A DNA stretch of 45,570 nucleotides from an uncultured Bacteroidota bacterium (GCA_903932685.1 CAIZGX010000054.1:1-45570); one strand, 5' to 3'; counted from the first letter of the stretch, positions 17,215 to 26,729 are shown. Program-made: numbers and translations. The notes: generated by a model from the letters alone, not told the origin.

Positions 17215-18843
17215 TTAGGCATTCCAAGGGTAGGTGTAATGCGCTGGAGTGACGAAAGTTTCTTTAATAGTACGAGGAGAAACCCAACGCAACAAGTTCA
17301 AGTAAGATCCGGCTTTGTCGTTGGTTCCACTTCCACGAGCACCACCAAACGGCTGCTGTCCTACAACCGCCCCGGTTGGTTTGTCGTTAATGTAGAAATT
17401 ACCCGCTGCGTTCTCCAATACGCGCATTGACTGATCAATAGCATAACGATCCTTCGAGATAACCGCTCCTGTTAATGCGTAATCACTTGTCTCATTCACC
17501 AAATGCAACGTGTCTGCCCACAACTCATCTTCATACACATAAAGCGTTACAACAGGACCGAAGATCTCCTCTTCCATGGTTCTGAATTTCGGATTGGTGG
17601 TCACAACAACTGTTGGATCAACGAAGAATCCAATAGAATCGTCGTAGGTTCCACCTGCGATAATTTCCGCGTCGTTTTGTGTCTTGATGTATTCTATGTA
17701 TCCTTTGATTTTATCAAATGATCTGCGATCAATAACAGCGTTAACGAAGTTGGTGAAGTCTTCCGGACTTCCAACTTTAATAACTTTTAAATCACTTACA
17801 ATTTTCGCTTTCACTGCAGGCCACAACGAGCGAGGGATGTAGCTTCTACTTGCAGCAGAACATTTCTGTCCTTGATATTCAAATGCTCCACGAACAATAG
17901 CAGTTGCCACTTCTTCTGCATTCGCAGAAGGATGAACAACAATGAAATCTTTTCCTCCAGTTTCTCCAACAATGCGTGGATACGTTCTGTATTTGTCTAG
18001 GTTGCTTCCAATCTCTTTCCACAAGTGCTTGAACACAGCGGTAGATCCAGTAAAGTGAAGTCCAGTGAAATCTCTGTGAGAGAACACAACGTCTCCAGCA
18101 ACAGGTCCATCAACCGTAATCATATTAATTACGCCATCTGGTAATCCAGCTTCGCGGAACAATTCCATAATTACATGCGCGCTGTAAACTTGCGTATCTG
18201 CAGGTTTCCACACACACACGTTTCCCATCATGGCTGCACTTGCAGGTAAGTTTCCAGCTATAGCAGTGAAGTTGAATGGAGTAATTGCGAATACGAATCC
18301 TTCTAGCGGACGATATTCTAAACGGTTCCACATGCCTGGCTGTGATCCCGGTTGCTCGTTGTAAATCTGCTGCATGTACAACACATTGAAACGAAGGAAA
18401 TCGATGAACTCACATGCCGCATCAATTTCAGCTTGATGCGCATTTTTTCCTTGACCCAACATAGTTGCAGCATTCATGCGGTCTCTGTATGGACCCGCAA
18501 GCAAATCAGCTGCACGAAGGAAGATTGCTGCGCGATGTTCCCACGGCAATTGCGACCAACGTTCGCGTGCAGCTAATGCTGTATCAATGGCTTCAATCAC
18601 GTGGTCTTTCGTCCCACGATTCAAATACCCCAATACTTTCGCATGTTCCTGCGGAGAAGTAAGCGGAAGTTTTTCTTCGGTGCGAATCAATTCTGATCCA
18701 ATGTACATTGGAACATCAATAGGCTCTTGATTGTACATTTTTTTGTACATGGCTGAAAGCGATGCGCGCTCTGCACTTCCGGGTGCATATCCTTTTACGG
18801 GTTCGTTAATGGGAAGTGGGACTTGAAATACTCCTTTCGACAT
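17215..18843 (-). CDS. pruA: L-glutamate gamma-semialdehyde (P5C) dehydrogenase
   Basis: NAD-dependent oxidation of glutamate semialdehyde to glutamate, the second step of proline degradation. The 542-residue length fits the stand-alone PruA/ALDH4 type. Visible motifs: FNFTAIAGNLP near residue 190, the catalytic-Glu segment GETGGKDF near 293, and the catalytic Cys in YQGQKCSAASR near 325. No PutA-type proline dehydrogenase domain is fused, and none lies nearby. The gene starts 3 bases after the M49 peptidase stop. That pairing suggests peptide and amino-acid catabolism (inference). Confidence 0.96.
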   Translation of the reverse strand: MSKGVFQVPLPINEPVKGYAPGSAERASLSAMYKKMYNQEPIDVPMYIGSELIRTEEKLPLTSPQEHAKVLGYLNRGTKDHVIEAIDTALAARERWSQLPWEHRAAIFLRAADLLAGPYRDRMNAATMLGQGKNAHQAEIDAACEFIDFLRFNVLYMQQIYNEQPGSQPGMWNRLEYRPLEGFVFAITPFNFTAIAGNLPASAAMMGNVCVWKPADTQVYSAHVIMELFREAGLPDGVINMITVDGPVAGDVVFSHRDFTGLHFTGSTAVFKHLWKEIGSNLDKYRTYPRIVGETGGKDFIVVHPSANAEEVATAIVRGAFEYQGQKCSAASRSYIPRSLWPAVKAKIVSDLKVIKVGSPEDFTNFVNAVIDRRSFDKIKGYIEYIKTQNDAEIIAGGTYDDSIGFFVDPTVVVTTNPKFRTMEEEIFGPVVTLYVYEDELWADTLHLVNETSDYALTGAVISKDRYAIDQSMRVLENAAGNFYINDKPTGAVVGQQPFGGARGSGTNDKAGSYLNLLRWVSPRTIKETFVTPAHYTYPWNA

Positions 18844-18846
18844 ATC

Positions 18847-20880
18847 TTATTTTTTTGGAGCAAGGAAACCGTAGTTCTTGCTGTAGTTTAACATTTGTTC
18901 TGCGAAGGTCTTGGTGTAACTCACGGTTACGTCAATCATTTTTCCGTTTGAATCCAACACCGGAGTTAGAATCGGATTTACGAATCCGTTGTATGGAGGA
19001 ATGTTTAATTTCTCTGATCTAGCAAGCACTTCAGCGTGCAAGGTTGGATCTACTTTCTTTCCGTATCCGTCTGCCAAAGCTTTAGCCGCGTTGTAATCTC
19101 CTTGCGAAGTGATGCGTTGAACTTCACGCAACAATTCACCCGCTAAGTCGCGCATCTTGTCGTAATCGTTAATGTTAAAATACGTTTTGCCATCGCGAAC
19201 TTCTCTTGAAATCACATTCGCAGATGCTCCTTTTTCAATGATCCAATTGCTAATCCAAGCGCGATTGCGCATGTGCGCTTCAGCAATGTCTTCGCCTATT
19301 TTCAATCTTCTCATTTGAACCATCATCGCATTGCGAATGTATCCGTCGTATTCCGCTTTACCCACTTCCAAACTTTCCATCAATCCCATTTCAACCAACT
19401 TCGGATCCATTACATAATAAAGGGCAACCAAGTCAGCTCTTCCTTCTTCAATGGTAGAAGCGAACTCTTTCAATGTTTGTGAACTAGCTGATACGTTCGG
19501 TTCCAATTGTCCACTTGCGTGACCAATAACCTCGTGCATAGCAGTGTGCATTTTTCCCGCAGTGGCGCTATGCTTTTCAGCGCGAGCAATTTCTTCTTCG
19601 TCATTCGCGAATTCTTTCAACATGCCTGATCCACCGGCATTGTTTGCAGCGTCTTCAATGTTTCCTAAACTGACACTCTTCGAACCGTGCATAGCTCGAA
19701 TCCACTGGGCATTCGGAAGATTCACTCCAATTGGAGTCGAAGGATTCGCATCGCCAGATTCTCCGGCTACGTTCACCACTTTGTAAGTAATTCCTTTTAC
19801 TTCTTTCTTCTTGTGTTCAGCAAGAATAGGCGAGTTGTCCTCGAACCATTGCGCATTCTGCATCATAACCTTCATGCGATCACTCGCTTCAAAGTCATTA
19901 ATTTCAACAACCGATTCGTATGAACCACGCTTTCCAAGCGGGTCGTTATACACTTCCACAAAACCATGAATGAAGTCAATGTCACCTTCAGTCGCTTTCA
20001 CCCACTGAATATTGAAATCGTCCCATGTGCGCAAATCTCCTGTTGTATAAAACTCAATCAGCTTGCGAAGTGAAACCGCTTGCTTGTCGTTTTCAGCAAC
20101 CTTTTCTGCTTTATTCAACCAGAATACAACTTGCTCCAATGCCGCGCTGTATTTACCTCCTATGCGATATACATCTTCAACAATAACTCCGTTTTCTTTG
20201 CGAAGGTTTGCGTTAATGCCGTAAGACAATGGTGCGCGATCGCCTGCAACTTCCTTCGATGCATAAAAATCAAATGCTTCTTTTGTAGTAACGCCTTCGT
20301 AGAAGTTAACAGCAGAATTTTCTACCAATCCTTTTGAAGCATCGCTTTCTACTTTTAGGTTAGCAACATTCGGATTGAAAATAACTTCCATAATCTCTTC
20401 TGAAACCTGTGTGCTAGTAGCACTGCAAAGTGTAGTGAAATATTCTTTGCTGAATTTCGGAGTGTGCTTAATGTTGCTGTAGTGGTGGTGAATACCGTTG
20501 CTCATCCACAATTGCTTCAAGTAAGTTTCCAAATTCATCCATTCTTCAGACGTTTTATCGCCGTTGTAATTCGAATAAATCTTCTCGCAAATGCTACGAA
20601 CTTCCAAGTTGTACTTGCAGTTCTGATCCCACATAATGTCTCGTCCAGCAAGGCCTGCCTGAGTTAAATAATAAACGAATTCTTTTTGCTTCGTGGTTAA
20701 CTTATCGAATCCGTCTAGCTTGTAGCGAAGAATTCGAATGTCGGCAAAGCGATCCACTTCGTATTCGAACGGTCCGTTTTCAGTTTCAGATTTTGGAAGC
20801 TGAGCAACCTGATCTTTGAATTGGAAGTAGCACCAAGAAGTAAGCCCGAGCGCAATAAAGGCGATGAATATTTTTTTCAT
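18847..20880 (-). CDS. Dipeptidyl-peptidase III family (M49) metallopeptidase, membrane-anchored or exported
   Basis: Zinc exopeptidase that in this family removes dipeptides from N-termini. The 677 residues carry the M49 zinc motif HEXXXH as HEVIGH near residue 450 and the second motif EEGRAD near 480. A hydrophobic N-terminus (FIAFIALGLTSWCYF) suggests export. The Cys follows Trp rather than Gly, Ala or Ser, so a lipobox is doubtful and a membrane anchor or cleaved signal is more likely. Cytosolic DPP III lacks such a leader. First gene of the run ending in pruA and GNAT; it diverges from the DEAD-box helicase gene across 46 bases. Confidence 0.88.
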   Translation of the reverse strand: MKKIFIAFIALGLTSWCYFQFKDQVAQLPKSETENGPFEYEVDRFADIRILRYKLDGFDKLTTKQKEFVYYLTQAGLAGRDIMWDQNCKYNLEVRSICEKIYSNYNGDKTSEEWMNLETYLKQLWMSNGIHHHYSNIKHTPKFSKEYFTTLCSATSTQVSEEIMEVIFNPNVANLKVESDASKGLVENSAVNFYEGVTTKEAFDFYASKEVAGDRAPLSYGINANLRKENGVIVEDVYRIGGKYSAALEQVVFWLNKAEKVAENDKQAVSLRKLIEFYTTGDLRTWDDFNIQWVKATEGDIDFIHGFVEVYNDPLGKRGSYESVVEINDFEASDRMKVMMQNAQWFEDNSPILAEHKKKEVKGITYKVVNVAGESGDANPSTPIGVNLPNAQWIRAMHGSKSVSLGNIEDAANNAGGSGMLKEFANDEEEIARAEKHSATAGKMHTAMHEVIGHASGQLEPNVSASSQTLKEFASTIEEGRADLVALYYVMDPKLVEMGLMESLEVGKAEYDGYIRNAMMVQMRRLKIGEDIAEAHMRNRAWISNWIIEKGASANVISREVRDGKTYFNINDYDKMRDLAGELLREVQRITSQGDYNAAKALADGYGKKVDPTLHAEVLARSEKLNIPPYNGFVNPILTPVLDSNGKMIDVTVSYTKTFAEQMLNYSKNYGFLAPKK

Positions 20881-20926
20881 TGAAAATGATTTTCGGACAC
20901 GAAGATAAGAAGGTTACCTTTGTGGA
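20881..20926. promoter_or_regulatory. Compact divergent promoter region (M49 peptidase / DEAD-box helicase)
   Basis: Two opposed -7 boxes fit into 46 bases: TACCTTTG at 20915-20922 (plus, for the helicase) and TATCTTCG at 20900-20907 (minus, for the peptidase). The plus-strand box is followed by four bases and then the ATG at 20927, so that transcript should be leaderless or nearly so. Neither box has a clear TTG at -33; TTTTCG at 20890-20895 is the best match for the helicase. Confidence 0.5.
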
Positions 20927-22219
20927 ATGACGTTCGAAGAACTAAAGTTAACGAGACAGTTTTTAGATGCTGTGAAAGAGTTGGGGTATGAGTCTCCTTC
21001 CGAGATTCAAGAGAAAGTTATTCCTCGAGTTTTGGGCGGACAAGACGTCATTGGAATTGCGCAAACCGGCACGGGTAAAACGGCGGCTTATGTGCTTCCT
21101 TTGTTGCAGTTGTTGAAGTATCCACAAGGAGATGAGCCACGTGCGCTTATCCTTGTTCCAACCAAAGAATTGGTGGTTCAGGTGGAAGAACAAATTCAAA
21201 GTCTTTGCAAATACACAGAGCTTCGCTACGTGGCCTTGTACGGCGGCGTTGGTCCGAAGACACAAATTGAAATTATTAAAAAGGGAGTAGACATTATCGT
21301 GGCTACTCCAGGAAGATTCCTAGAAATCTACGCGAAACGCGTAATTATTCCGAAGAAAATAAAGCACGTGGTGCTCGATGAATGTGACCGCATGATGGAC
21401 ATGGGTTTCTGGCCACAGCTTCGTGAAATACAAGAAAAGCTTCCTCAAAAGAAACAGCAATTGCTATTCTCTGCAACGTTCCCAGAGCGAGTGGAACGCA
21501 TTGCAGACAACTTCCTATTGTTCCCTTCACGTGTTGAAGTAACGCCTCAGGCGACTCCGGCTACCACAGTGGAACAGAGAGTCTACATGGTTCCAAACTT
21601 CAAGACGAAATTGAACTTGCTCATGCACCTCTTGGAAGGAGATGAGATGAAGCGTGTGATGGTATTTGTTCGCACGAAAGCCGATGCGACAAGCATGGGG
21701 AAATTCATGGAGCGAAGCAATGTGGGGGAAATCAGATTCCTTCACAGCAACATTGGACAGAACTCGCGCATGAACGCGATTAAGGATTTCAAAGACGGAA
21801 ATGTTCGTATTCTCGTTAGCACCGACGTTACAGCGCGAGGCATAGACGTGTTCGAGGTTTCTCACGTAGTAAATTTTCAAGTACCCGGACACTACGAAGA
21901 CTACGTTCACCGCATCGGAAGAACAGGTCGCGCATTCAAAACAGGTGTTGCCATTAGTTTCGTAGACCAGTCTGAAGAATATCACTTGACCAACATTCAG
22001 AAAATTATTCGTCAAACCATTCCGGTTTTCGAAATTCCAGAAGTGGTGAAAATTGAAAAGACAGATCCCGAAGAAAAACAAGATCATGCGCGCGAAATAG
22101 ATCGCCAGAAAAGATTAGACGATCCCGATTTCAAAGGCGCCTTCCATGAAAAGAAAACGCTGCAAGCGAAATTGAAGTTCAAACAAGAACGCGACAAGAA
22201 ACAAAGAAGGAGCCGTTAA
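20927..22219 (+). CDS. DEAD-box ATP-dependent RNA helicase (motif II reads DECD)
   Basis: RNA helicase of 430 residues with the complete motif set: Q motif region at about 1-30, motif I AQTGTGKT near 46, PTKEL, TPGR, motif II DECD near 150 (Cys for Ala), SATFP near 184, and motif VI HRIGRTGR near 330. The C-terminal 60 residues are highly charged (QERDKKQRRSR at the end), as in RhlE-like helicases that bind rRNA. A role in ribosome assembly or RNA turnover is likely by family. It has its own promoter and a terminator wrapped around its stop codon. Confidence 0.93.
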   Translation: MTFEELKLTRQFLDAVKELGYESPSEIQEKVIPRVLGGQDVIGIAQTGTGKTAAYVLPLLQLLKYPQGDEPRALILVPTKELVVQVEEQIQSLCKYTELRYVALYGGVGPKTQIEIIKKGVDIIVATPGRFLEIYAKRVIIPKKIKHVVLDECDRMMDMGFWPQLREIQEKLPQKKQQLLFSATFPERVERIADNFLLFPSRVEVTPQATPATTVEQRVYMVPNFKTKLNLLMHLLEGDEMKRVMVFVRTKADATSMGKFMERSNVGEIRFLHSNIGQNSRMNAIKDFKDGNVRILVSTDVTARGIDVFEVSHVVNFQVPGHYEDYVHRIGRTGRAFKTGVAISFVDQSEEYHLTNIQKIIRQTIPVFEIPEVVKIEKTDPEEKQDHAREIDRQKRLDDPDFKGAFHEKKTLQAKLKFKQERDKKQRRSR

Positions 22220-22230
22220 GGCTCCTTTCT
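22207..22230 (+). terminator. Intrinsic terminator containing the helicase stop codon
   Basis: AAGGAGCC at 22207-22214 pairs with GGCTCCTT at 22220-22227 (8-bp stem). The 5-nt loop holds the TAA stop codon at 22217-22219. The T-tract (TTTCTTATT) is weak. The hairpin lies between convergent genes and might serve both. The remaining bases up to 22267 are pyrimidine-rich with no other structure seen. Confidence 0.7.
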
Positions 22231-22267
22231 TATTATCTCATTCCCTCTCTGTTTCTCATTCTCTTTC

Positions 22268-23623
22268 TTAGTGCGAAACCACAACCTTCTTTGTCACACT
22301 GTTTGTCCCACTTCCAACACGAACGAAATACGTTCCGTTGTATAACGTGCGTGTGTCGAAATGAGCTAGCGTGCTGCCTTGATAAAGAACAGTGCTCGAA
22401 ATTAATTTCCCTTCAGCACTCAATAGTTCAACTTGAACATTCGATCTGTTCACGGTATTCACTTGAACCGCCAGAACATCTCGAACCGGATTCGGATACG
22501 TATTCACGTTTACATTTTCCAATTGAACTTCAGCAATCGCGTTTGGTGTGTACGTGGTAACGGCTTCAGTTATTGATGGCACACGCGATGCGACTTTCGT
22601 CCCGTAAAACGTTGGTCCAACAGCATACGGATAAGCCGAATTGTGATTTTCATCTACCGTGCAGAAGTAGGCGTAGGTTCCATTCGGATATTCCGGAGTC
22701 ACACAAAAACGTCCGTTGTGTGCGTCCAAATAATCGTCCATTCCCGGATGAGCAATGAACTCATAGTCTTCGCGGTATCTGCCAAGGGGATAAGTAGCGC
22801 TAACCGGAGGACCAGCAGTGACTGTGGTTCCATCGGCGTATTGCGCGCGTGTACTAATATTTCTCAATTGGTATCCACTTTTTATTCTAACCACTCCGCC
22901 TGTTCCATCAGCGTTAGCAAATCCATAAGCGCCATAGATTGGAAATCCATCATAGGCATATCCAACAAGCGGTGAATGCTCTGTTGAATTAATTACATAT
23001 AGCGCATCAGCAGCATAGATGTCGCAAACAGTCGAAATAACAACCAAGTCTAAATTGAAAGCACTCGGATTTTGGTGTGTGTGATAATTTCCATTTGCAG
23101 GATGACCTTTCGAACAATCGAAACCTAGGCGTTCTGCAGGAACAGCATCGCGATTCCAAACACCTTGTCCCGGAGGACCCATTATTGGCCCACCGCCTTC
23201 AGCTTGCGTGTTGTTGTTCCAAGAAACGCCGTCTCTGTAATCGAACAGCGCAACACCGTTAATGAAAACGCCAATGTTTCCTCCATTTGTTGGCGTAGGA
23301 GTTCCTGTGTTTTGTGCAGGCACCAATGGGAATTTAAAGATTGCATTTTGTGCGGTAGCCAATGACGGATTGCCATCTAAAAACGGACCTGTGATGTATG
23401 CCGGAATTCCATTCGTTGAAACATATACCCAGTTCGCGGAATACTGTACGCTTTGCACATTCGCAGCGGTGTTGTCATTGATTGGAGTCGGATTTCCACT
23501 TACATAATGTCTTCCAGTAATACCGGTGGTGTTCTGAAGCCATGAGGTAATGGTTGGTCCTTGCGCAAGCAGCTGGCTTGCAGAAAGAAATAAACTAACG
23601 ATGAGAACGTTTCGTAATTTCAT
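22268..23623 (-). CDS. Secreted YHYH-domain protein with T9SS C-terminal sorting domain
   Basis: A 451-residue exported protein with signal peptide MKLRNVLIVSLFLSASQLLAQ. The central region has the YHYH-type signatures NGNYHTHQNPSAF near residue 180 and SPLVGYAYDGFPIYGAYG near 218. The biochemical role of that family is unknown to me. The last 80 residues are a T9SS type A sorting domain (NVNTYPNPVRDVLAV, then GTYFVRVGSG and KKVVVSH), so the protein should be exported through T9SS. Its start lies 29 bases inside the di-haem peroxidase gene, indicating coupled translation. Confidence 0.87.
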   Translation of the reverse strand: MKLRNVLIVSLFLSASQLLAQGPTITSWLQNTTGITGRHYVSGNPTPINDNTAANVQSVQYSANWVYVSTNGIPAYITGPFLDGNPSLATAQNAIFKFPLVPAQNTGTPTPTNGGNIGVFINGVALFDYRDGVSWNNNTQAEGGGPIMGPPGQGVWNRDAVPAERLGFDCSKGHPANGNYHTHQNPSAFNLDLVVISTVCDIYAADALYVINSTEHSPLVGYAYDGFPIYGAYGFANADGTGGVVRIKSGYQLRNISTRAQYADGTTVTAGPPVSATYPLGRYREDYEFIAHPGMDDYLDAHNGRFCVTPEYPNGTYAYFCTVDENHNSAYPYAVGPTFYGTKVASRVPSITEAVTTYTPNAIAEVQLENVNVNTYPNPVRDVLAVQVNTVNRSNVQVELLSAEGKLISSTVLYQGSTLAHFDTRTLYNGTYFVRVGSGTNSVTKKVVVSH

Positions 23624-24635
23624 GATGAAGGGTTTGAGGAAATTGATAGTCTTTTCGAGTTAAAAATTCATGATCAGTTAAGGTCAGCAGAAACGCAATA
23701 AGGTCCTGCTTTTCATTGGAAGAAAGATTTACCGAATGGTTTAATGGAGGAGAAATATTTTCTTCGTTTCCAGATAATGAAGTGTAATGATTCAAGACTT
23801 GCTGCAAGGTCTTGAACCTTCCGTCGTGCATATACGGAAAGCTCATTTCAACATTTCGCAACGACGGAACTTTGAAGGTCAGTCGGTCTTGTCTAAAGGT
23901 TGTAACAGCACCTCTTCCAAAATCATTCAGCGAATCGTCGAGCGGAATGCCGTTGCATTTGAATTCGTCGTTAGTGAATAGCGGCTCGGTGTGACAAGCG
24001 TTGCAGTTTTTTTGAAACAAGACATAGCCATTCTTTTCTTGCTCAGTGAATTTCATTTCGCCCTTCAGCACCTGGTCGTATTTGCTATTCTTACTTTCCA
24101 ACGAAAGCATGAATTGTGAAATCGATTTCAGCACACGCTCACCAGTAACCAAACTGTCTCCCCATGCTTTGAAGAATTGCTCGCGGTAGAATTTCCGCTC
24201 GTTCAATTTCGAAACAACGTGAACCAATGTTTCATTCATCTCCAATTTATTTTCAATAGGAGCCATGGCTTGTGCATCGAGGTTGTGCACTGCGCCGTCC
24301 CACATGAAATTCTTCTTCCATGCTAAATTGAAGAGCGCCGGGGCGTTGCGTGTGCCTATTCGGTCAGATACGCCATGACTCAACGAATGATCGGTGTGCG
24401 CGAAGGCGGTGTAGGATAGGTGACACGAAGAGCAAGAGATAGTATTGTCGGAAGACAAAATCGGATCGTAAAAAAGCATACGTCCCAATTCTTTTTTTTC
24501 GTTGGAAGTGGGATTGTTCTTTTCGTCGTAAACCTTTTTCGGCCAAACAATTTTTCGTTTAGGTAGAAGGGTAAAGCCAAGCGCGATGACAAAGAGCAAA
24601 ATGAAAAGGAAGAAGGAATAACTTTTTCGAATCAT
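23595..24635 (-). CDS. Di-haem cytochrome c peroxidase / MauG family protein
   Basis: A periplasmic or anchored protein of 346 residues with two c-type haem sites, CSSCH near residue 69 and CNACH near 213. Family segments include MWDGAVHNLDAQAMAPI and PYMHDGRFKTLQQVLNHY. Members reduce H2O2 or, as in MauG, modify partner proteins. The frame is open upstream, but I choose the ATG at 24633-24635 because it gives a clean membrane or signal segment (MIRKSYSFFLFILLF) and overlaps the upstream stop as ATGA. It overlaps the YHYH gene downstream by 29 bases, so the two products may work together (inference). Confidence 0.9.
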   Translation of the reverse strand: MIRKSYSFFLFILLFVIALGFTLLPKRKIVWPKKVYDEKNNPTSNEKKELGRMLFYDPILSSDNTISCSSCHLSYTAFAHTDHSLSHGVSDRIGTRNAPALFNLAWKKNFMWDGAVHNLDAQAMAPIENKLEMNETLVHVVSKLNERKFYREQFFKAWGDSLVTGERVLKSISQFMLSLESKNSKYDQVLKGEMKFTEQEKNGYVLFQKNCNACHTEPLFTNDEFKCNGIPLDDSLNDFGRGAVTTFRQDRLTFKVPSLRNVEMSFPYMHDGRFKTLQQVLNHYTSLSGNEENISPPLNHSVNLSSNEKQDLIAFLLTLTDHEFLTRKDYQFPQTLHHEITKRSHR

Positions 24636-26143
24636 TTGATTGAAGCTGAAAAGGAAGAGCACAATTTTCGCATGTACTCTTGAACGTGACTATTCGGACT
24701 CATGATTGAATATTCTTTGTGGGTTTTAACAAGCTCAAGGAAAGAATCAAGGCTCAAAGAAATGAACAAATGCTGTGATCTTCTATTCGGTGGCAAAACA
24801 GGCCCATTCGAGACCATTCTATGAATAGGTATTTCATCTGTTATTGAACTCATGTGTGCATTGGAGAATCCACCAAGGTGAAGGTTTAATGTTGGACCGT
24901 CTTTTTCTTTTCCTTCCAGCTTAAACTGAATGTATCCGCTTTGCCAGCTCCAATACATGCCGTTCGCGGGATCCAACGCGCAACAATGAACACCAGCGGC
25001 GTTTGTTGTAGAATCTACGCCAAGAGTTAGACGTATGTAACTCGCGTAACTCAAATTGGAGTTGATCGAGAAATTCAATGAGTTCGAATTTTTGAAATCA
25101 ATCAGTCGGTAGGAAACAGAATCCCTTCCAATGATTTGTTTATTCATATCGAGCAACTCGATATGCCCGACATAGCACTTCAATGTTTCAACATGAAGCA
25201 AAGAATCGACGAATTGAAGTGGAATATTTTTCAAGTTGAATTGAAAACTTCCATCCATTTTCGAATACATCTTTTCGAATTCAACAACAACCGGAAAGTG
25301 ATCGGAGAGGAGCGGTTCGGCAACATCGGTATTTCCAACTTTGTAAGAATGAAAACCGAGGTTTTTCAATTTGTAAAAAACGTAGTCTATGCGCGGAGCC
25401 TTTGGATTCGCAGCGCGTTCGAAATTGTTAAACGTTCCAACTTTTGAAGAAATGCCTATTCCCGCATCGGAGAATTCTGCACGAAGTTTTTTCAAAGCAG
25501 CATCTTCCGGTGTGCAGTTCAAATCGCCCATGAAAATGATATTTTGAATGGAAGTGAATGCCTCAATTTCTTTCAGAATGATTTTCGCGCTTTCTTGTCG
25601 AGCCAAAACACCCACATGATCCCAATGCGCATTCACCACCAACAAAGTGTCTTTTAGTTCTTCATCGAACAACAATGCAAACGTGGCTATACGCTCGCAG
25701 GCAGCGTCCCATCCTTTGCTGGGTTTATCAGGAGTTTGTGAAAGCCAAACGGTTTTCGAAGAGATGAGTTGAAAGCGATTCGATCGGAAGTAAATAGGGG
25801 AGTACTCGCCTTTGGTTTTTCCATCTTCTCTTCCAACACCAATGCGAGTGTATTGACGTTCGCTAAAATTGTAATTGAATAACGCGCGATCGAGTTCAAG
25901 AACTTCGTTGTGTAAGACTTCCTGAAATCCAATAATATCAGGACTTTCGCTCCAAAGAAAATTCTTTACACGTTCGCTTCTGTTCGGCCAACTGTTGTCG
26001 CCATCATTCGGATTGTTGTAACGAATGTTGAATGACAAAACTTTTAGTTTCGAAAATTGTCCGTATACTGAATTGCATTGAAATGCAATCAGGACAGACA
26101 GCACACTAATTTTTATGAAGCCAGCCAAGTATTTCATCGTCAT
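24632..26143 (-). CDS. Exported endonuclease/exonuclease/phosphatase-fold protein
   Basis: About 503 residues with an N-terminal hydrophobic leader (ISVLSVLIAFQCNSVYGQ). The EEP fold spans about residues 30-290: VLSFNIRYNNP, PDIIGFQEV with the metal-binding Glu, NAHWDHVG, FMGDLNCTPED and the final SDHFPV. These are complete DNase I-like active-site motifs. The remaining 210 residues are unrecognised and end without a T9SS motif. The first in-frame codon (26146) is TTG; ATGs are at 26143 and 26137, and I use 26143. It overlaps the CHAP gene by about 38 bases and the peroxidase gene by ATGA. Confidence 0.87.
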   Translation of the reverse strand: MTMKYLAGFIKISVLSVLIAFQCNSVYGQFSKLKVLSFNIRYNNPNDGDNSWPNRSERVKNFLWSESPDIIGFQEVLHNEVLELDRALFNYNFSERQYTRIGVGREDGKTKGEYSPIYFRSNRFQLISSKTVWLSQTPDKPSKGWDAACERIATFALLFDEELKDTLLVVNAHWDHVGVLARQESAKIILKEIEAFTSIQNIIFMGDLNCTPEDAALKKLRAEFSDAGIGISSKVGTFNNFERAANPKAPRIDYVFYKLKNLGFHSYKVGNTDVAEPLLSDHFPVVVEFEKMYSKMDGSFQFNLKNIPLQFVDSLLHVETLKCYVGHIELLDMNKQIIGRDSVSYRLIDFKNSNSLNFSINSNLSYASYIRLTLGVDSTTNAAGVHCCALDPANGMYWSWQSGYIQFKLEGKEKDGPTLNLHLGGFSNAHMSSITDEIPIHRMVSNGPVLPPNRRSQHLFISLSLDSFLELVKTHKEYSIMSPNSHVQEYMRKLCSSFSASIK

Positions 26144-26666
26144 CAATGGTGTATCCGCTGCCGGAATAAATGAGGTTCAAGGTTATTCTGCTCGGAGCAT
26201 TCGGTCCGGGATTTTGCTGAATGATTTCAATGCTTTTGTTGTCGTTGTTTTTCACCACAATAGCAACGTGTCCGTATGGATTCCATTCGTTACCCTTCCA
26301 CACAATTAGATCATGAGTTTGAGGAATACCTTTTCCTCCGTTTTTATATTGAATCAGATTTCGCTCTGTGTTCAGTTGTCCGTCTTTGAATTTTGAATTG
26401 TAGAAGTCTTTAGCGTGTCCATACGAATTCGGCATTTTGTGTTTGAAGTATTCGTAATAGTATCGCTTTACGAATTCTACGCATTGGTATTTCAATCCGA
26501 TATTGTACCCATCGCTGCTTACATTGCGCGTGCTCACATGCGATACACTTCCATTGTAATACACCTTTACTCCATTGAATTCGTCTACCACGTCTCCAAT
26601 ATTTCTTTGACCAATCATGAGTGAAGAGGTGAGAATACTTGCGACTAGGAAAAGTATTTTGATCAT
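26106..26666 (-). CDS. Exported CHAP-domain protein (cysteine amidase/peptidase)
   Basis: A 186-residue protein with signal peptide MIKILFLVASILTSSLMIGQ. The CHAP/NlpC-like core has the catalytic Cys in YQCVEFVKRYYY near residue 62, the His in NPYGHVAIV near 132, and a polar residue in EIIQQNPG near 148. CHAP domains usually cut peptidoglycan cross-links or glutathionyl-type amides. Its start is 20 bases after the rpsA terminator stem, and the -7-like TACCTTGC four bases before its ATG is a weak promoter candidate. It is the first gene of the CHAP-EEP-peroxidase-YHYH overlap chain. Confidence 0.85.
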   Translation of the reverse strand: MIKILFLVASILTSSLMIGQRNIGDVVDEFNGVKVYYNGSVSHVSTRNVSSDGYNIGLKYQCVEFVKRYYYEYFKHKMPNSYGHAKDFYNSKFKDGQLNTERNLIQYKNGGKGIPQTHDLIVWKGNEWNPYGHVAIVVKNNDNKSIEIIQQNPGPNAPSRITLNLIYSGSGYTIDDDEILGWLHKN

Positions 26667-26679
26667 GAATGCAAGGTAA

Positions 26680-26707
26680 AATAAAAAAACCTCCCGAAGG
26701 AGGTTTT
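26680..26707 (-). terminator. rpsA terminator with TTCG tetraloop
   Basis: On the minus strand AAAACCTCC (26707-26699) pairs with GGAGGTTTT (26694-26686) around a TTCG tetraloop closed by C-G. A T-run continues to about 26683. This is a textbook intrinsic terminator 23 bases after the rpsA stop codon. Confidence 0.92.
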
Positions 26708-26729
26708 AATATGTTAGAGGGAAGAAGAA

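Noticed and set aside
18847-20880. M49 peptidase as a lipoprotein
   Set aside because: The only candidate Cys follows Trp at -1, which does not fit a lipobox.
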